Assembly (NCBI GenBank): GCA_963784645.1 | Contig: CAWARY010000015.1 | Coordinates: 186,001-250,000 of the forward strand | From: JBBRVW01 sp963784645 | GTDB lineage: Bacteria; Actinomycetota; Actinomycetes; JACCUZ01 | Direction of reading: 5' to 3' | DNA length: 64,000 nt | In this document: in pieces, positions 44,915 through 52,794 of the stretch | Layout of the letters: every line of letters begins with the position of its first letter | How positions within the stretch are numbered: position 1 is the stretch's first letter | Notes under the pieces: model-generated | What the model saw: only the letters and a program-made list of their open reading frames with translations | The model's database searches: none | Told to the model about the DNA's origin: nothing | Program-made: the position numbers and the translations under genes

Positions 44915-45676
44915 GTGGCGGTGTCCTCGGAGCACGATCGGCGCGTCGCCGTGGTGACGGGCGGTAGCCGCGGCATCGGCGCCGCGACAGCCGTTGCGCT
45001 CGCGGCCTCCGGCCATGACCTCCTGATGACGTTCGCCGATCGCGCCCACGCGGCCGGCGAGGTCGCCGATCGGTGCCGGGACCGTGGAGCCACCGTGGAG
45101 ATCGTGCAGCTGGACGTCGCCGACCCGGCGGCGGTGGCCGCAGGCTTCGCGGTCCTGGACCGGGTGTTCGGCAGGCTGGACGTGCTGGTCAACAATGCCG
45201 GCGAGCTACCGGCATCGACCCGCGTCGCCGAGGTCTCTGCGGCGGCCGCCCTGCGGACACTCACCGTGAACTCGCTCGGTCCCCTGCTCTGCGCGGCCGC
45301 GGCCGTGCGGCGGATGAGCACCTCGGCCGGAGGGCGCGGCGGGGTCATCGTGAACATCTCGTCCCGGGCGGCCGTGCGGGGGGCGGCGCACGAGTTCGTC
45401 CACTACGCGATGAGCAAAGCGGCAGTCGACGCCCTCACCGTCGGGCTGGCCCAGGAGGTGGCAGGCGAGGGCATCCGGGTCGTCGGGGTTCGTCCGGGCC
45501 TCATCGACACCGACATGAACGCCGAGGTCCCCGGACGGCTCGAGCAGCTGGTGGACACGGTGCCGCTCGGCCGCGCCGGCACGGCCGGCGAGGTGGCCGA
45601 GGCGGTCCGGTGGCTGGCGTCCGAGTCCGCCGGCTACGTCACCGGCGTGACGCTCGATGTGTCGGGTGGCCGCTGA
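44915..45676 (+). CDS. short-chain dehydrogenase/reductase
   Basis: 253 residues, classical SDR. Cofactor motif TGGSRGIGAATA, NNAG, catalytic Ser in NISSRAA, Tyr and Lys in YAMSKAA, and the C-terminal GYVTGVTLDVSGG. The GTG start is one base after the previous stop. A sugar or sugar-alcohol dehydrogenase role is likely from context. Confidence 0.88.
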   Translation: MAVSSEHDRRVAVVTGGSRGIGAATAVALAASGHDLLMTFADRAHAAGEVADRCRDRGATVEIVQLDVADPAAVAAGFAVLDRVFGRLDVLVNNAGELPASTRVAEVSAAAALRTLTVNSLGPLLCAAAAVRRMSTSAGGRGGVIVNISSRAAVRGAAHEFVHYAMSKAAVDALTVGLAQEVAGEGIRVVGVRPGLIDTDMNAEVPGRLEQLVDTVPLGRAGTAGEVAEAVRWLASESAGYVTGVTLDVSGGR

Positions 45677-46701
45677 TGGCACGGCTGCTGGTGGTCGGCG
45701 AGCTGAACCCGGACGTGGTGGTCACGGGTGTCCCGGTGCACGACGGCCGACTCCGCTTCGGCCAGGCCGAGGATCTCGTGTCGGGAACGGCGTTCACCCT
45801 GGGCAGCAGCGCGGCGATCACCGCCAGCGCCGCGGTCCGGGGCGGAATCGCCACCGGGCTGGTGGCGGTGGTCGGTGACGACGACCTCGGCCGCAGCTGC
45901 CTCGGCTGGCTCGCCGAGCGCGGGATCGACGCCACGGCGGTGCGCACGTCGGCCAGCGCCCCGACCGGCTCCACCGTCGTGCTGGTCAGTGCGGCGGACC
46001 CGACCGACCGGCACATGCTCACCCACCTGGGCACGATGGCCGAGCTGACGGTCGAGGACCTGCCGGACGCCCTCCTCGCCGGTTCCGAGCACGTGCACGT
46101 CAGCTCGTTCTTCCTGCACCTGGCCGCCCGGGAGCGGTTGCACGAGCGGCTCGCCGCGGCTCGCTCGCTCGGCGCCACCACCAGCCTGGACACCAACGAC
46201 GACCCCTCCCGCACCTGGCTCGCCGGTGCCGGCGCGGCCGTCGCGCAGAGCGACGTCCTGTTCTGCAACGACTCCGAGGCGATCGGTCTGGCCGGTCGCG
46301 CCGCCGAAGACGGTCCGTCGGCCGCCGTCGACGCCCTGCTGGCTCGGATGCCCGCGGCGACGACGACGCGGACAGCGGCCACGCCCGCCGTCGTGCGCAA
46401 GCTCGGCGCGGGCGGCGCGGCGGTCCGCACCCGGCTCGGCGAGGTCTGCGTGGCCGCGCCCCGCGTCGAGGTCGTCGACACCGTCGGCGCGGGCGACACC
46501 CTCGCCGGGACGGTCCTGGCCGCTGTCCTCGACGGCGCCGACTGGCCGGCGGCTCTGCGCTGCGGGGTCGCCGCGGCGTCCCTGTCGACGGCCGCCGCCG
46601 GCGGCGTGGCGGCGCAGCCCGACCGGGCCGCGACCGCCGCCCTCGCACCCACCCTGGCCCTGACCGACACCCGCGACCTGACCCAGGAAGGACGTCCATG
46701 A
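45676..46701 (+). CDS. PfkB/ribokinase-family carbohydrate kinase
   Basis: 341 residues. Ribokinase fold with LVVGELNPDVVV at the start, the substrate loop near TLGSSAAITASAAV, and the catalytic anion-hole motif DTVGAGDTLAG. TGATG overlap with the SDR gene. With a sugar-acid dehydratase upstream, a 2-keto-3-deoxy-sugar-acid kinase is one option; others cannot be excluded. Confidence 0.87.
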   Translation: MARLLVVGELNPDVVVTGVPVHDGRLRFGQAEDLVSGTAFTLGSSAAITASAAVRGGIATGLVAVVGDDDLGRSCLGWLAERGIDATAVRTSASAPTGSTVVLVSAADPTDRHMLTHLGTMAELTVEDLPDALLAGSEHVHVSSFFLHLAARERLHERLAAARSLGATTSLDTNDDPSRTWLAGAGAAVAQSDVLFCNDSEAIGLAGRAAEDGPSAAVDALLARMPAATTTRTAATPAVVRKLGAGGAAVRTRLGEVCVAAPRVEVVDTVGAGDTLAGTVLAAVLDGADWPAALRCGVAAASLSTAAAGGVAAQPDRAATAALAPTLALTDTRDLTQEGRP

Positions 46702-46826
46702 CCGGCGCCCCGTCCACCAGCCCGCTCACGCGAGCCGAGATCGCCAGCCAGCCGGGCCGGGACGCCGACAGCCCCGGGTTCCTTGCCCGGTCGGTGGTCC
46801 TCGATGCGCGTGAGGACCTCCGGTGA
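46698..46826 (+). pseudogene. 42-codon remnant between two kinase genes (internally deleted gene)
   Basis: A strong ribosome site (AGGAAGGACGTCC) and ATG open MTGAPSTSPLTRAEIASQPG, which resembles the N-terminus of AgaS-like SIS-domain sugar isomerases as I recall them. After about 20 residues it jumps to SPGFLARSVVLDAREDLR and stops at TGA 46824-46826. The TGA overlaps the next gene's GTG (GTGA) and the ATG overlaps the previous stop. A large in-frame deletion that kept translational coupling explains this best. Confidence 0.5.
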
Positions 46827-47758
46827 TCCTGTGCGTATGTCTGAACCCGGCGCTGGACGTCACCTACCGCGTGCCCGAGCTGCGGCCGGGAGCCAGCCAC
46901 CGCACCGAGCTGGTCGGCAGCCGCCCCGGCGGAAAGGGTCTCAACGTGGCGCGGGTGCTGCAGCAGCTCGGTGGGCAGGTCCTCGCCTGCGGCCTCGCGG
47001 GCGGTGACACCGGGGAGGCGGTCATCCGCGCCCTCCAGCGGGCCGGCGTGCCGGCCCGTTTCACCACCATCGCCGGCGAGACGCGACGCGCCCACACGGT
47101 CGTGGACGACGCGAGCGGCGCCACCGTGCTCAACGAGTCAGGACCCCGCGTGACCGGGGAGGAGTGGCGGCGGTTCGTCGATGCCTACTCCGAGCTGTCG
47201 GCCGCTGCGGACTCGGTGGTGCTGTCGGGGAGCCTCCCGCCCGGCGTACCCGCGGACGCGTACCGGCAGCTCGTCGAGCCCGTCGTCGCCGACGGGAAGC
47301 AGGTCGTCCTGGACGCAGCCGGCAGCGCGCTGGCCGCCGCGCTGCCGGCGCGGCCGCACGTGGTGAAGCCCAACGTCGCGGAGCTCACCGACCTGTTCGG
47401 TCGCGAGCTGACGAGCATCGATGACGTGCTCGCAGCCTGCCGGTCGTTGCTCGACCGGGGGGCGCGGGCCGCGGTGGTGTCGCGTGGCGAGCAGGGCCTG
47501 GTGTACGTCACACCCGAGCGCGCGGTCGTCGTGCGCGGCCCGAGGGTGGTCGGGAACCCGACCGGTGCCGGGGACGCGTTGGCGGCGGCGTTGGCGTGGG
47601 CACTGCACCGCGGCGACTCGTGGGACGACGCACTGCCCTTCGGTGTCGCGGTCGCCTCCGCCGCCGTCAGCATCCCGACCGCCGGCGAGACGGATCCGGG
47701 GCTGGCCCAGGCTCTGCTGCCGCAGGTCACCGTCGAGGAGCTGGCATGGGCCTGGTGA
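46823..47758 (+). CDS. 1-phosphofructokinase/tagatose-6-phosphate kinase-type hexose kinase
   Basis: 311-residue PfkB-family kinase of the FruK/LacC group. LNPALDVTYRV at the start and SRPGGKGLNVARVLQQLGG are the phosphosugar-kinase signatures. SGSLPPGVP and GNPTGAGDALAAAL complete the active site. Paired with the overlapping aldolase gene, it should make a ketose bisphosphate for cleavage. Tagatose- or fructose-type substrates fit; the sequence does not decide. Confidence 0.88.
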   Translation: MILCVCLNPALDVTYRVPELRPGASHRTELVGSRPGGKGLNVARVLQQLGGQVLACGLAGGDTGEAVIRALQRAGVPARFTTIAGETRRAHTVVDDASGATVLNESGPRVTGEEWRRFVDAYSELSAAADSVVLSGSLPPGVPADAYRQLVEPVVADGKQVVLDAAGSALAAALPARPHVVKPNVAELTDLFGRELTSIDDVLAACRSLLDRGARAAVVSRGEQGLVYVTPERAVVVRGPRVVGNPTGAGDALAAALAWALHRGDSWDDALPFGVAVASAAVSIPTAGETDPGLAQALLPQVTVEELAWAW

Positions 47759-48603
47759 CCACCGCCGAGCTCGTCGGCTCTGCGGCCTCCCGGGCCGGCG
47801 CGATGCTGGCGTTCAACTTCGTCACCCTCGAGCACGCCGAGGCCATCGTCTCCGGCGCGGAGGCAGCAGGGTCGCCTGTCGTCCTGCAGCTGAGCCAGAA
47901 CGCCGTGGCGTTCCACGGCCAGCGGGTGCGACCACTCGCCGCGGCGGCCCTCGAGCTGGCCAGGACCTCCGACGTCGACGTCGCGCTGCACCTCGACCAC
48001 GTCGAGGACCCGGACCTGCTTCGCCAGGCCGCCGATGCCGGCTTCTCCTCGGTCATGTTCGACGCCGGTTCACGTCCGTACGACGAGAACGTCGCCGCCA
48101 CGAGGGAGGCCGCGCAGTGGGCCCACGGCGCCGGGCTCTGGCTCGAGGCGGAGCTGGGATACGTCGGCGGGAAGCCGGGGGCTCCGGCGAGCGCGCACGC
48201 TGCAGGGGTCCGTACCGACCCCGCCGAGGCCGCCGGGTTCGTCGCGCGGACCGGGGTCGACGCACTCGCGGTCGCCGTCGGAAGCTCGCACGCGATGACC
48301 ACCAGGTCGGCGACGCTGGACGTGCCCCTGATCGGGCGGCTGGCGGCCGCCGTCCCCGTGCCGCTGGTCCTGCACGGGTCCTCCGGGGTCCCGGCCGCCG
48401 AGCTCCGCGCGGCCGTCGCCGCCGGCATGGTGAAGATCAACGTCGGGACCGCCCTCGGCGTCGCGTTCACCGCCGCAGTGCGCGAGCGGCTCGCCGATGA
48501 CCCCGGACTCGTCGACCCGCGCCGGTTCCTCGCCCCCGCCCGGGACGCGATGCGCGCCACAGTCCGGGACCTGATCTCCGAGCTGGGGGACGGCCCGTCA
48601 TGA
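47746..48603 (+). CDS. class II ketose-bisphosphate aldolase
   Basis: 285-residue zinc aldolase of the FbaA/KbaY/GatY family. Metal and substrate residues are in LHLDHVEDPD (His and Asp), EAELGYVGG (Glu), AVGSSHAM (His) and LHGSSGV (His). It begins 13 bases inside the kinase gene. It cleaves the kinase product to triose phosphates. Relatives in agarose/tagatose pathways are close, in line with the lost SIS gene. Confidence 0.88.
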   Translation: MGLVTTAELVGSAASRAGAMLAFNFVTLEHAEAIVSGAEAAGSPVVLQLSQNAVAFHGQRVRPLAAAALELARTSDVDVALHLDHVEDPDLLRQAADAGFSSVMFDAGSRPYDENVAATREAAQWAHGAGLWLEAELGYVGGKPGAPASAHAAGVRTDPAEAAGFVARTGVDALAVAVGSSHAMTTRSATLDVPLIGRLAAAVPVPLVLHGSSGVPAAELRAAVAAGMVKINVGTALGVAFTAAVRERLADDPGLVDPRRFLAPARDAMRATVRDLISELGDGPS

Positions 48604-48870
48604 GCGTGCTGACTGCCGCGATCGTCGGCCCTGGCAACATCGGCACCGACCTGCTGGCCAAGCTGTCCCGCAGTGCGATGGTGGACGTGCGGTACGTGGT
48701 GGGTGTCGACCCGGGCTCGAACGGGCTGGCCCGCGCACCGCAGCGGCCCGGGTGTGGGCGTCCTCGCCCACATCGCGGGGCTGGACGAGCTCGACGGCAC
48801 CCACCACGGCACGTTCAGCCGGCTCGAGGACCCGGACGTCGCGCCGCGGGTCTGCGCCGCCCTGACGTAG
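48600..48870 (+). pseudogene. truncated acetaldehyde dehydrogenase start joined to unrelated sequence
   Basis: From ATG 48600 (overlapping the aldolase stop) the reading TAAIVGPGNIGTDLLAKLSR, then YVVGVDPGSNGLAR, is the NAD-binding N-terminus of acylating acetaldehyde dehydrogenase (MhpF/DmpF). After about 43 residues, near 48735, similarity stops. Another frame carries GVGVLAHIAGLDELDGTHHG to a stop at 48870. This looks like a deletion junction between two genes. No full product is possible. Confidence 0.55.
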
Positions 48871-48945
48871 TCCGGAGCCGACCGCCGGCTGCCAGCCGCG
48901 GGCCCCGGGCAATCGGGGCGCGCGGTGCGGCGCCGGACGGCCATC

Positions 48946-50172
48946 ATGTCCGGCGTGCGCGAGCTGATGAGGGACCGCCGGTTCGCGCTGCTGTGGCTCG
49001 GCCAGGCCGTGAACACGGTCGGTCACGGCCTGACGATCGTGGCGCTCGCCACCCTGCTGGTCCGCACCCACGGCGCCGGGACCCTGGGCGTGGTGCTCGC
49101 GGTCGACTCTGCCGCGATGGCCCTCACGCTGCTCGCCGGTGGGGTCGTGGCCGACCGCTACTCCCGCACCGCCGTGATGGCCTGCTCCGACGTCCTGCGA
49201 CTGGTCGCCGTCCTCGGCTACGCGCTGGCCCCGGCGTCGACCCACGTGAGCCTGCTCGCGGTGTTCGCCGTCCTGGAGGGCTGCGGCGTGGCACTGTTCC
49301 AGCCGGCCTGGCGGGCGGTGCTCCCGCAGGTCGTGCCGGCCGACCAGCTGCGCGAGGTCAACGCCGTCGTCCAGGTCACGAACCGCGGCGGGCTGCTGGT
49401 CGGAGCCGGCCTCGGTGGGCTCCTCGTCGCCACGGTCGGGCCGCGCCCGGCGCTGTTCGTCGACGCGGCCACATACGGCGTCAGCCTGGCCACGCTGCTC
49501 GTCATCGCGCTGCCGGCGGCCGCGGAGCACTCGCCCGGCGGACTGCGGTCGGCGCTGCACGAGGCCCGTGAGGGCGTGGCCGTGGTCTGGCGCAAGCCAT
49601 GGGTGACGGTCGTGATGCTGCAGGGCACCGTGCAGGTGCTGCTCGCGTTCGGCCCGATGCGGGTGCTCACTCCCCTCGTTGCCGAGGAGCGCTACGGGCC
49701 GGGCGCCTACGGCGTCCTCGCCGCGTGTTTACCGGCCGGGATGATCCTGGGCTCAGTTTTCGCCATGCACCTGCACCCCCGCCGGGAGGGACTCGCAGCG
49801 ATGCACGCCGTGGCGCCGATGGCCGGCGTCATGCTCTGCCTCGCCGTGGACGTGCCGCTCGTCCTCTATGCCGCGGTGACCGTGGTCGCCTGGGCTGGCA
49901 TCTCGGTGTTCGGAGTGCTCTGGTTCACCGCCCTGCAGCGCAGCTACCCGGCTGCCATCCAGGGCCGGGTGTTCTCCGTCGAGGCGCTGGCGACCTTCGC
50001 CCTGGACCCGGTCGGACTGGCCGTCGCACCGGCCGTGGCGGCCGCCGTCGGCGTGCGCCCCGTGGGGATGGTCGCCGCCGTGGTCCTGCTGGTCACGACG
50101 TACGCCGTGCTGCTGGTGCCCGGAGTGACGCACTTCCGAGACCCCGAGCGAGCGACCGCAGGCACCCACTGA
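48946..50172 (+). CDS. major facilitator superfamily transporter
   Basis: 408 residues, twelve membrane helices. The first half has FALLWLGQAVNTVGHG and the loop-2 motif GGVVADRYSRTAVM typical of MFS_3/enterobactin-exporter-like proteins. The central loop (about 195-215) is short. The ATG at 48946 is used; a GTG seven codons upstream is in frame. Probably an exporter; substrate unknown. Confidence 0.85.
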   Translation: MSGVRELMRDRRFALLWLGQAVNTVGHGLTIVALATLLVRTHGAGTLGVVLAVDSAAMALTLLAGGVVADRYSRTAVMACSDVLRLVAVLGYALAPASTHVSLLAVFAVLEGCGVALFQPAWRAVLPQVVPADQLREVNAVVQVTNRGGLLVGAGLGGLLVATVGPRPALFVDAATYGVSLATLLVIALPAAAEHSPGGLRSALHEAREGVAVVWRKPWVTVVMLQGTVQVLLAFGPMRVLTPLVAEERYGPGAYGVLAACLPAGMILGSVFAMHLHPRREGLAAMHAVAPMAGVMLCLAVDVPLVLYAAVTVVAWAGISVFGVLWFTALQRSYPAAIQGRVFSVEALATFALDPVGLAVAPAVAAAVGVRPVGMVAAVVLLVTTYAVLLVPGVTHFRDPERATAGTH

Positions 50173-50199
50173 CGCCGCCTGGGTCGGTACGGTCGCGAC

Positions 50200-51117
50200 A
50201 TGGCCTCCGCACCCCGCCCGCCCACGGGTGAGCAGCACGAGATCCGGCATGGTGACCAGGTCGCCGTCGTCACCGAGGTGGGTGCGACCTTACGTCGCTA
50301 CGACGTCGGGGACCGCGCGGTCGTGCAGGGGTGGGCAGTCGACGCGCTCCCGGACGGCAGCCGCGGGCAGGTGCTGATGCCGTGGCCCAACCGGGTCGCC
50401 GACGGCACTTACTCGTGGAACGGCGCCGACCTCCAGCTGCCGATCACCGAGGTGGCCAAGCTGAACGCGATCCACGGCCTGGTCCGGTGGGTCGGCTGGC
50501 AGCTGACCGACCAGGACGAGGCGTCAGTGACTCTCTCCGCGACGGTGTGGCCGACCCCGGGCTACCCGTTCCTGCTCACGGTCTCGGCGGGGTACCGGCT
50601 CGACGACGACGGGCTCACGGTCGAGCTCCGGGCCCGGAACGACGGTGCCGGCGCGGCGCCGTACGGCGTCGGGCAGCACCCCTACCTGTTGGCCGGCGCG
50701 CCGGTGGACGCCGTGACCCTGACACTGCCGGCGGCCGACCGGCTGCTCGTCGACGAGCGCAGCAACCCGACAGGGCTCGAGGACGTCACCGGCACCGACG
50801 GCGACTTCCGCGGCGGGCGACGCCTGGACGGCCTGGTGCTCGACACGGCGTTCACCCGGTTGGCCACCGACGACGACGGCTGGGTCCGCGCCCGGCTCGA
50901 GGACGCCGACGGCGGCGGCGTCGAGCTGCGCAGCGGGCCGACCACCAGGTGGCTGCAGGTCTTCACCGGCGACACCCTGCCGGAGGGTCGCCGCCGCACC
51001 GCGGTCGCCATCGAGCCGATGTCCTGCCCGCCGGGTGCCTTCCGCTCCGGCGAGGACCTGGTGACGCTCGAGCCGGGAACCGAGCACGTGCTCACGTGGG
51101 GGTTGCGGGCCTGGTGA
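50200..51117 (+). CDS. aldose 1-epimerase family protein
   Basis: 305 residues, galactose-mutarotase beta-sandwich. Substrate and catalytic residues: Arg in PWPNRVADG, first His in NAIHGLVRW, catalytic His in VGQHPYLLAG and catalytic Glu in VAIEPMSCPPGAF. It interconverts alpha and beta anomers of a hexose, useful beside the sugar pathway upstream although separated from it by the MFS gene. Confidence 0.9.
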   Translation: MASAPRPPTGEQHEIRHGDQVAVVTEVGATLRRYDVGDRAVVQGWAVDALPDGSRGQVLMPWPNRVADGTYSWNGADLQLPITEVAKLNAIHGLVRWVGWQLTDQDEASVTLSATVWPTPGYPFLLTVSAGYRLDDDGLTVELRARNDGAGAAPYGVGQHPYLLAGAPVDAVTLTLPAADRLLVDERSNPTGLEDVTGTDGDFRGGRRLDGLVLDTAFTRLATDDDGWVRARLEDADGGGVELRSGPTTRWLQVFTGDTLPEGRRRTAVAIEPMSCPPGAFRSGEDLVTLEPGTEHVLTWGLRAW

Positions 51118-51302
51118 CCCCGCTGGGTCCGCTGTCGTACCGCTCGCTTTACCCGCTGTTGGGGTGAGGGTTCTCAAGACCGGGGATGCGACCCGTCGAT
51201 ACCTCTCACGTAGTCAGAAAGAGCCAGGGCACTCCTCCACTCGGGTGGGGACCGTGGCGCGGCGGAGCCGGTGGCTCTGCCCGGGGGAAAGGGGTTCGAG
51301 AG

Positions 51303-51512
51303 ATGGACACGATGACGACGACGAGGACCATGACGACCACGACGACGACGGCCACGATGACGCCGGCTCCGGCCGACGACGCGATGGTCATGGCACTGCT
51401 GCAGGGGCACGTGCCGCTCGCCCTGCTGTGCGACCTCACCGCCCCCGAGGGGCCGGCGTCGCGGGAGATCCTCGACACCGAGGGAGAGCCGACGCAGCGC
51501 TGGTGGGAGTGA
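51303..51512 (+). CDS. small conserved-looking actinobacterial protein
   Basis: 69 residues after GGGGGAAAGGGG. The start is Thr-rich (MDTMTTTRTMTTTTTTATM), probably disordered. The rest, VMALLQGHVPLALLCDLTAP followed by ASREILDTEGEP, resembles a short protein I recall next to Fpg/Nei genes in actinobacteria. Function unknown. Confidence 0.6.
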   Translation: MDTMTTTRTMTTTTTTATMTPAPADDAMVMALLQGHVPLALLCDLTAPEGPASREILDTEGEPTQRWWE

Positions 51513-51559
51513 GCTCCCCGGCCTGAGGAGCGGGCGCCCGGTCTGGCAGGGTAGACCGG

Positions 51560-52358
51560 GTGCCCGAGGGTCATACGGTCCGACGCCAGGCCCGCGAGCA
51601 CGCGGCGCGGTTCCGAGGCGAGCGCGTGCACGTGACTAGCCCGCAGGGCCGTTTCGCCGAGGGTGCCGCCCTGCTCGACGGCCGCGTCCTGGAGGGCACC
51701 GACGCCTACGGCAAGCACCTGTGGCTGGTGTTCACCGGCGGCCGGCTGCTGCACGTGCACCTCGGTCTGTACGGCGTGTGGACGTTCGGCCCCCTGCCCG
51801 CGCCGGTGCCGAGAGGGGCGCTGCGGGTACGCCTCGAGGCCGACGGCTCGTACGCCGACCTGCGCGGGCCGACCGCCTGCGAGGTGCACACGCCCGGAGA
51901 CCGCGACGCGGTGCTCGCCCGGCTCGGGCCCGACCCGCTGCGCCCCCGGCACGACCCGTGGACGGCGTTCGCCCGCGTGGTCCCGCTCCCGCTCCCCCGT
52001 CGGGCTGCTGCTCATGGACCAGGCCGTCGCCGCCGGCGTCGGCAACGTCTACCGCGCCGAGGTCCTCTTCCGGGCCGGTATCGACCCGCACCGTCCCGGC
52101 CGGCTGGTCACCCGTGACGAGTGGGGTGCGCTGTGGTCCGACCTCGTCGTCCTCATGCGGGCCGGTGTCCGCGCCGGCCGCATCGTCACGACCCGGCCCC
52201 AGGACCGCGGCCGCGTGAGCGGCCGGGCGCGCCGCGAGGACTCGCACTACGTCTACCGCCGGACCGGCCTGCCGTGCCGGCTGTGCGGCACCCCGGTGGC
52301 GCACGAGGTGATGGGGGCCCGCAACCTCTTCTGGTGTCCCCGCTGCCAGCTGGGGTGA
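51560..52358 (+). pseudogene. endonuclease VIII-like DNA glycosylase (Fpg/Nei), single-base frameshift
   Basis: Base-excision repair enzyme of the Nei group: N-terminal Pro-Glu nucleophile (MPEGHT), HLGLYGVW and LRGPTACEV strands, then helix-2turn-helix LLLMDQAVAAGVGNVYRAEV and zinc finger CRLCG...CPRCQ. The first part (51560 to about 51982) and second part (about 51985-52358) are in different frames. Removing one C from the CCC at 51982-51984 restores ARVVRSRSPVGLLLMDQ. All functional residues are kept, so a sequencing error or a very recent mutation is likely. GTG start. Confidence 0.8.
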
Positions 52359-52448
52359 GTCGTGCGCTGTGATCGGCATGGACTGCTCGGTGGGGGGCAT
52401 CACGCCGCCGAGCGTCCGACGCCGGGCGCCGTCCTTCAGGAGGCAGTC

Positions 52449-52589
52449 ATGATCATCCTTGCCATCATTCTGATCATCCTCGGGCTCTTCACCCTCAAGC
52501 TGCTCCTGTGGATCGGACTGATCCTGCTCGTCGTCGGCCTGGTGCTGAACCTGGTGCCCATGGGCGGCACGCGTCGCCGCTACTACTAG
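52449..52589 (+). CDS. small membrane protein (DUF6131-like)
   Basis: 46 residues, almost entirely two hydrophobic helices (MIILAIILIILGLFTLKLLL and LILLVVGLVLNLV), then a basic tail GGTRRRYY. CAGGAGGCAGTC before the ATG is an ideal ribosome site. It resembles the tiny DUF6131-type membrane proteins of actinobacteria. Confidence 0.7.
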   Translation: MIILAIILIILGLFTLKLLLWIGLILLVVGLVLNLVPMGGTRRRYY

Positions 52590-52611
52590 CAGCGAGCGGG
52601 GACAGGAAAGA

Positions 52612-52637
52612 GGGCGGCGGACCGAAGTCCGCCGCCC
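52612..52637. terminator. bidirectional 11-bp hairpin with UUCG loop
   Basis: GGGCGGCGGAC pairs perfectly with GTCCGCCGCCC around a 4-base loop. On the minus strand the loop is TTCG closed by C-G, the very stable UUCG type, followed by TCTTTCC. It separates the small membrane protein gene (plus) from tRNA-Lys (minus) and can serve both. Confidence 0.75.
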
Positions 52638-52658
52638 CTCTCACCTGCGACAACCGTG

Positions 52659-52731
52659 TGCGCCGCGAGGGACTTGAACCCCCAACCCGCGGATTAAGAG
52701 TCCGCTGCTCTGCCAGTTGAGCTAGCGGCGC
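52659..52731 (-). tRNA. tRNA-Lys (anticodon CTT)
   Basis: Read on the minus strand: acceptor GCGCCGC/GCGGCGC, D-arm GCTC...GAGC, anticodon arm GCGGA-CTCTTAA-TCCGC with anticodon CTT, T-arm around GGTTCAAGTCC. Discriminator A; CCA not encoded. Confidence 0.95.
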
Positions 52732-52744
52732 GTGAGCGGGGACG

Positions 52745-52750
52745 AGATTA
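52745..52750 (-). promoter_or_regulatory. -10 element of tRNA-Lys
   Basis: TAATCT on the minus strand, 13 bases before the mature tRNA 5' end. Confidence 0.45.
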
Positions 52751-52794
52751 CCAGCAGGGTCCGGGCGCCACGAAACCGAGTAGCCCGGAGCGCG

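Noticed and set aside
48741..48870. Tail after the acetaldehyde dehydrogenase remnant as a RuBisCO-like or kinase C-terminus
   Set aside because: AHIAGLDELDGTHHG has only loose resemblance to such families; not enough to name.
51118..51302. Riboswitch in the G-rich region upstream of the 69-residue protein
   Set aside because: Only a small CCAC-TCGG-GTGG hairpin is visible; no conserved riboswitch core could be traced.
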